Assembly (NCBI GenBank): GCA_900551505.1 | Contig: URWK01000057.1 | Coordinates: forward strand, 1 to 7,614 | Source: an uncultured Ruminococcus sp. | GTDB lineage: Bacteria > Bacillota > Clostridia > Oscillospirales > Ruminococcaceae | Direction of reading: 5' to 3' | DNA length: 7,614 bases | Shown: positions 1 through 5,894 of the stretch, piece by piece | How positions within the stretch are numbered: position 1 is the stretch's first letter | Layout of the letters: every line of letters begins with the position of its first letter | Translations under genes and position numbers: made by a program | The notes under the pieces: model-generated | The model's database searches: none | Seen by the model: only the letters and a program-made list of their open reading frames with translations | What the model was told of the DNA's origin: nothing

Positions 1-644
1 GAAATTCCGATAATATCCGCTACTTCCTTCTGCGTTTTTTCCTTTCCGTCCACAAGCCCGAACCGCATTTCCATTATCATCTTTTCACGTTCACCCAAGC
101 TGTTTACCGCCTCAATCAACATATTTCTTTCTGCCTCATTCTCAATATTCCTGTTAACCGTATCGTCATCAGTTCCCAGAATATCGGATAATAAAAGTTC
201 GTTTCCGTCCCAGTCCACATTTAAGGGTTCATCTATCGAAATTTCGTTTCTTCTCTGCGAAGACTTCCTTAAAAACATAAGTATTTCATTCTCTATACAA
301 CGTGATGCATATGTTGCAAGTTTTATATTTCTTTCAGGCGAAAATGTATTTACTGCCTTGATTAGTCCGACTGCACCTATTGAAATCAGGTCTTCTATGC
401 AAATGCCTGTACCTTCAAATTTTTTAGCTATATAAACCACCAGACGCAAATTGTGGACTATAAGCTTTTCACGGGCTGAATGTTCATCTTTAAGCAACAG
501 TTCAAAAGTTTCTGTTTCTTCCTCCTTGCTAAGCGGTGGCGGTAAAGTTTCCGAACCGTTTATGTAATAGATTCCGTTCTTCCTTCCGAATATCTTCAAC
601 GCCTTTTCTCTGACAATGCTTATTACTTTTCTGATTAAATTCAT
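1..644 (-). CDS. sigE: RNA polymerase sporulation sigma factor sigma-E (precursor form), partial at left edge
   Basis: Sigma-E directs mother-cell transcription after asymmetric division in sporulation; it is made as an inactive pro-protein and cleaved by SpoIIGA. Read on the minus strand, the window encodes 214 residues from an ATG preceded by AAGGAGA. The first ~27 residues form a basic amphipathic pro-sequence, followed by the conserved YYINGSE and LPPPLSKEEE segments (about 26-43). Sigma region 2 covers about 60-128, with NLRLVVYIAKKFEGTG, the core-binding EDLISIGAVGLIKAVNTF and the -10 recognition stretch KLATYASRCIENEI. Region 3 has NVDWDGNELLLSDILGTDDD (142-161), and region 4 begins with LGEREKMIMEMRFGL. 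It is cut at KTQKEVADIIGI, so roughly 25 C-terminal residues, including most of the -35-binding helix-turn-helix, lie outside. The gene starts 19 bases after the spoIIGA stop, the standard spoIIG operon arrangement. Recognition is from memory of Bacillus sigma-E, which it matches along its whole length. Confidence 0.97.
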   Translation of the reverse strand, partial: MNLIRKVISIVREKALKIFGRKNGIYYINGSETLPPPLSKEEETETFELLLKDEHSAREKLIVHNLRLVVYIAKKFEGTGICIEDLISIGAVGLIKAVNTFSPERNIKLATYASRCIENEILMFLRKSSQRRNEISIDEPLNVDWDGNELLLSDILGTDDDTVNRNIENEAERNMLIEAVNSLGEREKMIMEMRFGLVDGKEKTQKEVADIIGI

Positions 645-663
645 AATTTTCTCCTTTTCCTGC

Positions 664-1467
664 TCACACAAGTATTTTCGGATTGAATATTGCTTCAACG
701 TCTTCATTGCTTATACCTATTTCCGCATCAACTTTCTTTCCCTCTTTTCCGCTGTATATTATAACCTCGTCCGCTTTAAAGACGGGAATTATACCTGTTC
801 CGCCTATTGTTCCGCACGGAATGGGTCTGAAACCTTTCCAGTCGTCTTCCGCCTGCGGAACAGGTACTTTAAGAATTTTTTCAATATTTTTTCTTCCGCA
901 TATTATTATCGGTTTCCCATTGAAAAAGTCTGTCATAAGATTTCCCGTATCTGCAATTCCCTTTATCCTGACCGACTTTTCAGCGAGCCTTATAAACACT
1001 TCGTATTCTCCGCCCGTACCTCTGTCCATAAGATACCTTACAAAACACACTGCAAAATACGAAATTGCCGTAAACACGATTAAGCTTAAAAGTGAAAAGT
1101 CCAGATAAAAATAATTGTTATTGAACCTTATAAATGAAGGTCTGAAACAAAGCCACAATCCCAACATTATTCCGCCGAAAATAAGGTTTACCGCAAAAAA
1201 CCAACCCGTCTTTTTTAAAAATTTCCCTCTGAATCCAAACCCCATTCCCGTTACTATTCCTGCCGTCACAAGTTTTATCAGCATATTAAGAATAAAGTTC
1301 ATTTTCGGAAGCAATATAACCAGTGAAAAGAAACTTCCTGCCACTGACGCAAATATCAGTCTTTTTAAAGTAATCGGCGTATGAGTAAGTTTCGATGTTG
1401 CCAGCAGTAAAAAGTAATTCACATAAATATTGACTGTTATCAGCACATCTATATATATACATCTCAA
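664..1467 (-). CDS. spoIIGA: Sigma-E processing peptidase SpoIIGA (membrane aspartic protease)
   Basis: SpoIIGA sits in the septal membrane of the mother cell and, on a signal from forespore SpoIIR, removes the pro-sequence of sigma-E. The 267-residue product has five hydrophobic segments (about 7-26, 37-54, 56-77, 87-107, 117-146) and then a soluble C-terminal protease domain. That domain carries the catalytic motif ADTGN with the likely active Asp at 173, followed by a Gly-rich PCGTIGGTGIIPVF stretch (217-230) and the C-terminal EAIFNPKILV, like the family's LLNPKL ending. The family protein in Bacillus is about 309 aa, so this is a compact version. The start is TTG at 1467: an AGGAGG (1478-1483) lies 10 bases upstream, and the N-terminus MRCIYIDVL fits the family's short lead into the first helix. 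A nearby ATG at 1462 is out of frame. The gene lies just before sigE and is presumably cotranscribed with it. Confidence 0.95.
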   Translation of the reverse strand: MRCIYIDVLITVNIYVNYFLLLATSKLTHTPITLKRLIFASVAGSFFSLVILLPKMNFILNMLIKLVTAGIVTGMGFGFRGKFLKKTGWFFAVNLIFGGIMLGLWLCFRPSFIRFNNNYFYLDFSLLSLIVFTAISYFAVCFVRYLMDRGTGGEYEVFIRLAEKSVRIKGIADTGNLMTDFFNGKPIIICGRKNIEKILKVPVPQAEDDWKGFRPIPCGTIGGTGIIPVFKADEVIIYSGKEGKKVDAEIGISNEDVEAIFNPKILV

Positions 1468-1494
1468 ATCTGTAAGCCCTCCTGACTTACTCCG

Positions 1495-1540
1495 ATTATA
1501 TCAGGAAATCAGTGGGAAAAGTGTCGGTTCAGGTGTCTGA
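1495..1540 (-). promoter_or_regulatory. Putative spoIIG promoter with long spacer and Spo0A-box-like repeats
   Basis: On the minus strand a perfect TATAAT lies at 1500-1495, about 12 bases before the AGGAGG of spoIIGA. No good -35 box sits 17 bases upstream of it. At a 21-base spacing there is CCGACA (1527-1522). On the opposite strand this overlaps TGTCGGT (1522-1528), 5 of 7 bases of the Spo0A box TGTCGAA. A second copy, TGTCTGA (1534-1540), also 5 of 7, follows 12 bases away in the same orientation. The Bacillus spoIIG promoter is known to be sigma-A-dependent, with a 22-base spacer, and activated by Spo0A bound to tandem boxes. The layout here matches that plan, but each box is degenerate, so Spo0A control is inference. 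Confidence 0.5.
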
Positions 1541-1592
1541 AAAATTTTTTGTAGGGCTGTACAAATCTGATGATTATTTTTATTGCACTTTG

Positions 1593-1934
1593 TCAATGCT
1601 TTATAACACTCAGTCCGCCCATTCCTATTATTATGCCCTCGGACTTTTTCAGCGAATTTCTGTCGCAAGTTACGTCAAGCCTTGTCTTCGTATTGCCCGA
1701 TATATGATAGTTTCCGTAAGACGACTCATAAAGTGTATTTACCGTAATGTAATTGCTTGAGTTTATCGCTGTAGGAATTATTCTGTAAACTTCCTCACTC
1801 GTGTTAGCTTCAAGTTTCCTGTAAGTTCCCGCAAGTGTGATTTTCTTTATTCCATCAACATTTTCTCTTATCTTTCTTGCGGTTATCTCCGCACTTTCAA
1901 GGTTTTCAAATTCTGCACTTATCTTTGAAAGCAT
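1593..1934 (-). CDS. Hypothetical protein, 113 aa, upstream of spoIIGA
   Basis: I do not recognise this protein. The ATG at 1934 is preceded by AAAGGGG at a 10-base spacing, and the frame is uninterrupted. It has no signal peptide or membrane segment, so it is probably cytoplasmic. Two stretches look like strand-helix-strand units: residues 3-34 (ISAEFENLESAEITARKIRE followed by a VDGIKKITL strand) and residues 84-112 (TRLDVTCDRNSLKKSEGIII then GMGGLSV). Spacing and hydrophobic pattern resemble small duplicated alpha/beta proteins whose helices end in an I-L-GG-V type turn, such as general stress proteins. This is a fold-level guess only. A single Cys is at 90. It is co-directional with spoIIGA-sigE, but 125 bases containing the putative spoIIG promoter separate them, so it is likely a separate transcript. 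The start lies back-to-back with the DUF951-prfA promoter. A sporulation role is possible from position alone but not shown. Confidence 0.75.
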   Translation of the reverse strand: MLSKISAEFENLESAEITARKIRENVDGIKKITLAGTYRKLEANTSEEVYRIIPTAINSSNYITVNTLYESSYGNYHISGNTKTRLDVTCDRNSLKKSEGIIIGMGGLSVIKH

Positions 1935-1976
1935 TTTAAAAAAGCCCCTTTCTTTGCCTATATTTTACCTGCTGTG

Positions 1977-2005
1977 TTGACATAAATAAAACAATGTGCT
2001 AAAAT
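1977..2005 (+). promoter_or_regulatory. Sigma-A promoter (extended -10) for the DUF951-prfA operon
   Basis: TTGACA (1977-1982) matches the -35 consensus exactly. After a 17-base spacer comes TAAAAT (2000-2005), one mismatch from TATAAT, preceded by TG at 1997-1998, which makes an extended -10. Transcription would begin near 2012, about 70 bases before the proposed DUF951 start. It is the strongest promoter-like sequence in the window and the only clear one on the plus strand, so it probably drives the whole run of housekeeping genes to its right. Confidence 0.75.
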
Positions 2006-2064
2006 GAAAGCGTATGATAACTATATTTTTTCACGTTGTCAAAGGTTTTATACTCTATGATTTT

Positions 2065-2073
2065 AGGAAAGGA
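2065..2073 (+). promoter_or_regulatory. Ribosome binding site that decides the DUF951 start
   Basis: AGGAAAGGA lies 10 bases before a TTG at 2084. The upstream in-frame candidates are worse. The ATG at 2057 has only AAAGG at about 12 bases, and the TTG at 2036 has no purine-rich site and begins only ~24 bases after the predicted transcription start. The position of this site together with the family's N-terminus argues for the TTG at 2084. Confidence 0.6.
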
Positions 2074-2083
2074 TTTGTTTACT

Positions 2084-2275
2084 TTGGATATTCATTGCGG
2101 TGATATTCTGCTTATGAAAAAAGCCCACCCTTGCGGTAATAATCAGATGCTTGTACTGCGTATCGGCATGGATTTCCGTCTTCGCTGTGTGAAGTGCGGA
2201 CATGAATTCATGATTCCCAGGGCTAAGGCAGAAAAAAACATCAGGAAAATTGTCCGTGAACAAGACGGATTATAG
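2084..2275 (+). CDS. DUF951 family small zinc-ribbon-like protein
   Basis: The function of the DUF951 family is unknown. Members are about 60-70 aa, found widely in Firmicutes, and usually lie among core genes. With the TTG start at 2084 the product is 63 aa. It shows the family's hallmarks in order: GDILLMKKAHPCG (6-18), then RIGMDFRLRCVKCGHEFMIP (26-45), then a basic tail from RAKAEKNIRKI. The pair C35-x2-C38 with H40 and the earlier C17 suggests a small metal-binding or knuckle-type fold, which is inference. The longer in-frame version from 2036 would add 16 residues (MSKVLYSMILGKDLFT) that the family does not normally have, so I prefer the shorter start. It is the first gene after the TTGACA promoter and ends 48 bases before prfA with no terminator between them, so the two are probably cotranscribed. 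Confidence 0.88.
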   Translation: MDIHCGDILLMKKAHPCGNNQMLVLRIGMDFRLRCVKCGHEFMIPRAKAEKNIRKIVREQDGL

Positions 2276-2323
2276 CTTTTTAATTTGCTTATACAAAAAT
2301 ATCAAATTAAGGAGTAATTCAAA

Positions 2324-3409
2324 ATGTTTGAACAGCTTTTTTTTGTTGAGAAAAAATATGACGAACTCAACAGTAAGCTTATGCAACCTGATATTGTTTC
2401 AAATCCCGAAGAATATCGCAAACTTATGCAGGAATATTCAGAACTGACACCGATTGTCGAAACATATCGCAAATTCATATCAGCACAGAATAATGTTACG
2501 GAAACCGAACAGATGCTTAATGACGAAAGCGTTGAAGCCGATTTCCGTGAAATGCTCAGAGAAGAATTGCCGACATATAAGGAAAACCTTGAGAAATTCA
2601 CGGAAGAACTTAAAATTCTGCTCTTGCCGAAAGACCCCAATGACGAAAGAAATGTTATTGTCGAAATCCGTGGAGGTGCAGGCGGTGAAGAAGCTTCACT
2701 GTTCGCCCATTCGCTTTACCGTATGTATACAATGTACGCAGATTCAAACGGCTGGAAACATGAAATTCTCAGTCTGAACATGACAGAACTTGGAGGTTTC
2801 AAGGAAGTCTGTTTTTCTATCGAAGGATTCGGTGCTTACTCAAAACTTAAATACGAAAGCGGCGTTCATCGTGTCCAGCGTGTTCCCGAAACGGAAACTC
2901 AAGGACGTGTACACACTTCAACCGCTACCGTTGCCGTTCTTCCGGAAGCCGATGACAATGTTGAAATCGAAATTGACCCGAAAGACCTTAAAATTGACGT
3001 TTTCAGGGCAAGCGGTGCGGGCGGTCAGCACATTAACAAAACCGAATCAGCCGTAAGAATTGTACATCTTCCGACAAATACAGTCGTGGAATGTCAGGAC
3101 GAAAGAAGTCAGTTTAAAAATAAGGCTAAGGCTATGACCGTTCTCCGTTCAAGGCTTTATGATGCAAAACTTAAAGAACACAATGACAAAATCGCTTCCG
3201 AACGCCGTAGTCAGATAGGTTCGGGCGACCGTTCGGAGCGAATAAGGACTTATAATTTCCCGCAAAACAGACTTACAGACCACAGAATAGGGCTGACCAT
3301 TCACAGACTTACAGATATTATGGACGGAAATATTCAGGAAATCATTGATGCCCTCGCTACTGCTGACAGAGCCGAAAAACTCGCAAATCAGCAGGATAAC
3401 TATAAATAA
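2324..3409 (+). CDS. prfA: Peptide chain release factor 1 (RF1)
   Basis: RF1 recognises UAA and UAG in the ribosomal A site and triggers release of the finished peptide. The 361-residue length is typical. The codon-recognition tripeptide is P-E-T at 188-190, inside HRVQRVPETETQGRVHTS; the P-x-T form marks RF1, whereas RF2 has SPF. The catalytic GGQ is at 233-235 within RASGAGGQHINKTESAVR. Domain 1 is the N-terminal helical coil (1-100), followed by IRGGAGGEEASLFA (115-128). The C-terminal part has the family signature RTYNFPQNRLTDHRIGLT. The start is an ATG with TAAGGAG nine bases upstream. In many Firmicutes the methyltransferase gene prmC, which modifies the GGQ glutamine, lies next to prfA. 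It is absent here, and sua5 follows after 15 bases. The protein is intact. Confidence 0.98.
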   Translation: MFEQLFFVEKKYDELNSKLMQPDIVSNPEEYRKLMQEYSELTPIVETYRKFISAQNNVTETEQMLNDESVEADFREMLREELPTYKENLEKFTEELKILLLPKDPNDERNVIVEIRGGAGGEEASLFAHSLYRMYTMYADSNGWKHEILSLNMTELGGFKEVCFSIEGFGAYSKLKYESGVHRVQRVPETETQGRVHTSTATVAVLPEADDNVEIEIDPKDLKIDVFRASGAGGQHINKTESAVRIVHLPTNTVVECQDERSQFKNKAKAMTVLRSRLYDAKLKEHNDKIASERRSQIGSGDRSERIRTYNFPQNRLTDHRIGLTIHRLTDIMDGNIQEIIDALATADRAEKLANQQDNYK

Positions 3410-3424
3410 ACAGAAAGAACGATT

Positions 3425-4447
3425 ATGATTATGGAAACAAATACTTTAATTTTATCTTCAAGCGATACGGATTTATCTATTGCGGGCGACTTCATAAGAA
3501 ACGGCGAAGTTGTAGCTATACCTACAGAAACTGTTTACGGGCTTGGAGCAGACGCTACAAACGCCACGGCGGTCAGGAAAGTTTTCGAGGCTAAGGGCAG
3601 ACCTGCCGACAATCCGCTTATTGTTCACATTTCAGATTTGAAGATGTTCGAGCAGGTAGCTTATGATATTCCGCACCTTGCCTATAAACTTGCGGAACAT
3701 TTCTGGCCGGGTCCTCTTACAATGATAGTCCCGAAAAGAAGCATTATCCCTAATGTGACTTCCGGAAATCTCTCTACTGTCGGTGTTCGTATGCCTTCAA
3801 ACGAAATCGCAAGAAAGATTATCAAATTTTCAGGCAGACCGATTGCCGCACCTTCCGCAAACATTTCAGGTTATCCAAGCCCTACCACTGCACAGCACGT
3901 TATAAACGATATGAACGGAAAAATTTCTGCAATAGTTGACGGCGGTGAATGTACTTACGGACTGGAATCAACCGTTATCTCATTTGACAATTTTGAAACT
4001 GTGAGAATACTCCGCCCCGGATACATCACAAAAGAACAGCTTGAAAAATATGTTGAAACAGTTATTATTGACAATGCCGTTCTCAAAGAAACAAATCCGC
4101 AAACAGTTGCTTCCCCCGGTATGAAGTACAAACACTATTCCCCCAAAGCCCGGGTTATCATTGTAAAGGGTACACTTCCGGCATTTTCGGAATACGTTTC
4201 ACACCACCTTGAAGAACATACTTCTTCACTGATTTTTGACGGTGATGCAAAGGCTTTCCCGTTTCCTTACAAGACTTTCGGCGACACTTCCGAACAGCAG
4301 GGAAAACAGCTTTTCGCCAAGCTCCGTGAATTTGACGATGAAGGTGTAAAAAAAGTATTTGTAAGATGCCCTTCAACTGACGGTTTCGGACTTGCCGTAT
4401 ACAACAGGCTTATCCGTTCCGCAGGTTTCGACATAGAAGAAGTATGA
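3425..4447 (+). CDS. ywlC: L-threonylcarbamoyladenylate synthase, Sua5/YwlC type
   Basis: The enzyme makes threonylcarbamoyl-AMP from threonine, bicarbonate and ATP, the first step of t6A37 modification in ANN-decoding tRNAs. The N-terminal YrdC-like domain (about 12-205) has PTETVYGLGADA (33-44), KGRPADNPLIVHI (57-69), WPGPLTMIVPKR (94-105), VGVRMPSNEIAR (119-130), PIAAPSANISGYPSPT (139-154), ESTVI and LRPGYIT. The KxR and SxN motifs that hold nucleotide and threonyl-carbamate are present (K57-R59, S144-N146). A Sua5-specific linker, SPGMKYKHYSPKA (230-242), leads into a complete C-terminal Sua5 domain ending near 340. This is therefore the long Sua5 form and not the short TsaC form. The start is the first of two close ATGs (3425 and 3431), with a weak AGAAAG site; the second is possible. 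The stop overlaps the coaE start by 4 bases, implying translational coupling. Confidence 0.95.
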   Translation: MIMETNTLILSSSDTDLSIAGDFIRNGEVVAIPTETVYGLGADATNATAVRKVFEAKGRPADNPLIVHISDLKMFEQVAYDIPHLAYKLAEHFWPGPLTMIVPKRSIIPNVTSGNLSTVGVRMPSNEIARKIIKFSGRPIAAPSANISGYPSPTTAQHVINDMNGKISAIVDGGECTYGLESTVISFDNFETVRILRPGYITKEQLEKYVETVIIDNAVLKETNPQTVASPGMKYKHYSPKARVIIVKGTLPAFSEYVSHHLEEHTSSLIFDGDAKAFPFPYKTFGDTSEQQGKQLFAKLREFDDEGVKKVFVRCPSTDGFGLAVYNRLIRSAGFDIEEV

Positions 4448-5067
4448 CCATGAGTAAAGATTATATTACAGTTGGGCTGACGGGTCAGACAGGTGCAGGA
4501 AAAACAGCGGTTTCAGAAGTATTTCTTAAAAAAGGTTTCCTCTGTGTAAATGCAGACCTTACCGCAAGAAAAGTCCAGTCAGCGAATACACCTTGTTTCC
4601 GTGATATTGTTTCATGTTTCGGAGAAAATATTGTAGGTGATAACGGTGAAATCGACAGAAGAAAACTTGCCTCAATAGTCTTTTCAGACAAGGACAAACT
4701 TAAACAGCTTGAAAAAATCTGTTACCCGTATATCTCTTTCGATATTCTGAAACAGTTCCGTACACTCTCCGGGAAAACAAATTTCATTCTGCTTGATGCA
4801 CCTACTTTATTTGAAAGCGGTACGGACTGTTTTTGTGATGTCATAGTCGGAGTTACCGCCGATGAAGAAACCAGACTTAAAAGAATTATGAAACGTGATA
4901 ACATTTCGGAGGAAAACGCCCTTATGCGTATCCGTTCCCAGAAGTCAGAAGATTTTTTCAGGGAACATTGCGACTTCATAATTCAAAACAATTCCGATTA
5001 TGATTCATTGGTGAACACTGTACTTGAAACTATAGAAAAAATTATGTCAGGAGTTGAGAAGACTTGA
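4444..5067 (+). CDS. coaE: Dephospho-CoA kinase
   Basis: CoaE phosphorylates the 3'-hydroxyl of the ribose in dephospho-CoA with ATP, the last step of coenzyme A synthesis in the cytoplasm. The 207-residue protein is of normal length. The Walker A P-loop is GQTGAGKT (14-21), preceded by VGLT; family members usually have GGIGSGKS, so this one is slightly divergent but keeps the Gly and Lys. Further family motifs are NADLTARKVQ (36-45, equivalent to the DAD-x-(I/V)-AR motif), LLDAPTLFESG (117-126, equivalent to DxPLLFE), and the lid and adenine-side region VTADEETRLKRIMKRD (137-152) with RIRSQ. The C-terminal CDFIIQNNSD stretch is also typical. The ATG at 4444 overlaps the sua5 TGA in an ATGA junction. 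A second in-frame ATG lies at 4450, and neither has a strong ribosome binding site, so translation is probably coupled to sua5. Confidence 0.95.
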   Translation: MTMSKDYITVGLTGQTGAGKTAVSEVFLKKGFLCVNADLTARKVQSANTPCFRDIVSCFGENIVGDNGEIDRRKLASIVFSDKDKLKQLEKICYPYISFDILKQFRTLSGKTNFILLDAPTLFESGTDCFCDVIVGVTADEETRLKRIMKRDNISEENALMRIRSQKSEDFFREHCDFIIQNNSDYDSLVNTVLETIEKIMSGVEKT

Positions 5068-5840
5068 AAACCGTACTTTCAATAGCAGGTTCGGACTGTA
5101 GCGGTGGTGCGGGAATACAAGCCGACCTTAAAACGTTCTCCGCTCACAAGGTTTACGGAATGGCTGTAATCTCGTCAGTTACCGCACAAAATACCCTCGG
5201 CGTGTCAGATGTCTTCAATCTGCCTGCCTTAATTGTAGAAGAACAACTTGAAAGTGTCTTTTCGGATATTTTCCCCGATGCCGTGAAAATAGGTATGCTT
5301 GGGAATACCGAAATTGTAAAGGCAGTTGCCCGAATACTTGAAAAATATCAGCCCTCAAATGTTGTTGCCGATACGGTCATGATTTCCACCAGCGGTAAAA
5401 GACTGCTTGAAGAAGAAGCCGTTTCGGTACTCGAAAATTCTGTTTTTCCGCTCGCTACACTGATTACACCGAATATCCCCGAAGCCGAATATATTTCGGG
5501 CTGTAAAATATCTTCCGGAGATGATATGAAAAGTGTCGCTAAACGGATTTCCGGAACATATAATACAGCCGTACTCTTAAAGGGCGGTCACTTTTCGGGC
5601 AATGCCGATGATGTGCTTTGTACTGTTGACGGAAATATTACAGTATTCAGGTCGGAACGCATTGACAATCCGAACAATCACGGAACGGGTTGTACACTTT
5701 CTTCCGCAATCGCTTCAAATCTCGCCGTAGGTTCGGGGCTTGAACAGGCTGTTTCGGACGCTAAACAATACCTTATCAAAGCCTTAAAAAGCGGACTTGA
5801 CCTCGGTCACGGAAACGGTCCTTTAAATCACTTTGTATAA
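5064..5840 (+). CDS. thiD: Hydroxymethylpyrimidine/phosphomethylpyrimidine kinase
   Basis: ThiD phosphorylates 4-amino-5-hydroxymethyl-2-methylpyrimidine and then its monophosphate, supplying the pyrimidine half of thiamine. The 258 residues belong to the ribokinase-like fold. Visible motifs are the N-terminal SIAGSDCSGGAGIQADLKTF (6-25), SSVTAQNT (37-44), KIGMLGN (75-81), ADTVMISTSGKRLL (102-115), TPNIPEAE (135-142), LLKGGH (171-176) and the anion-hole/catalytic NHGTGCTLSSAI (205-216, GTGC at 207-210). The C-terminal GHGNGPLNHF is typical of the family. Some Bacillus homologues also phosphorylate pyridoxal, so a B6 salvage activity cannot be excluded. The start is TTG at 5064 in a TTGA overlap with the coaE stop; AGGAG at 5049-5053 lies 10 bases upstream and supports it. 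No thiamine (TPP) riboswitch sequence is visible, and no other thiamine genes adjoin, so the enzyme may serve salvage or work with genes elsewhere. Confidence 0.93.
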   Translation: MKTVLSIAGSDCSGGAGIQADLKTFSAHKVYGMAVISSVTAQNTLGVSDVFNLPALIVEEQLESVFSDIFPDAVKIGMLGNTEIVKAVARILEKYQPSNVVADTVMISTSGKRLLEEEAVSVLENSVFPLATLITPNIPEAEYISGCKISSGDDMKSVAKRISGTYNTAVLLKGGHFSGNADDVLCTVDGNITVFRSERIDNPNNHGTGCTLSSAIASNLAVGSGLEQAVSDAKQYLIKALKSGLDLGHGNGPLNHFV

Positions 5841-5841
5841 T

Positions 5842-5861
5842 AACCGTATTGTTTTACGGTT
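5842..5861 (+). terminator. Weak hairpin after thiD, possible attenuating terminator
   Basis: AACCGTA (5842-5848) and TACGGTT (5855-5861) form a perfect 7-base stem with a 6-base loop, just after the thiD stop. The stem is followed by TTAAATAAAT and not by a solid T-run, so it would be at best a partial terminator or an mRNA-stabilising 3' hairpin. No promoter is obvious between it and the aminopeptidase gene, which suggests that read-through from the operon supplies that gene. Confidence 0.35.
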
Positions 5862-5894
5862 TAAATAAATAACAATAAAAGGAGATTTTTAATT

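Noticed and set aside
616..1384. Long open frames on the plus strand opposite sigE and spoIIGA
   Set aside because: They are antisense shadows of well-recognised minus-strand genes, with no ribosome binding sites or family motifs.
1548..1565. TTTGTA/TACAAA inverted repeat with a GGGCTG loop between the 113-aa gene and spoIIGA, with adjacent A and T runs
   Set aside because: The stem is only 6 bases and mostly A/T, so it is too weak to call a terminator on either strand.
1512..1760. 82-residue plus-strand frame opposite the 113-aa gene
   Set aside because: The minus-strand frame has the better ribosome binding site and protein-like composition; the plus frame starts inside the putative spoIIG promoter.
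5841..5894. Possible separate promoter for the aminopeptidase gene
   Set aside because: The spacer is A/T-rich, but no -35/-10 pair with sensible spacing is visible.
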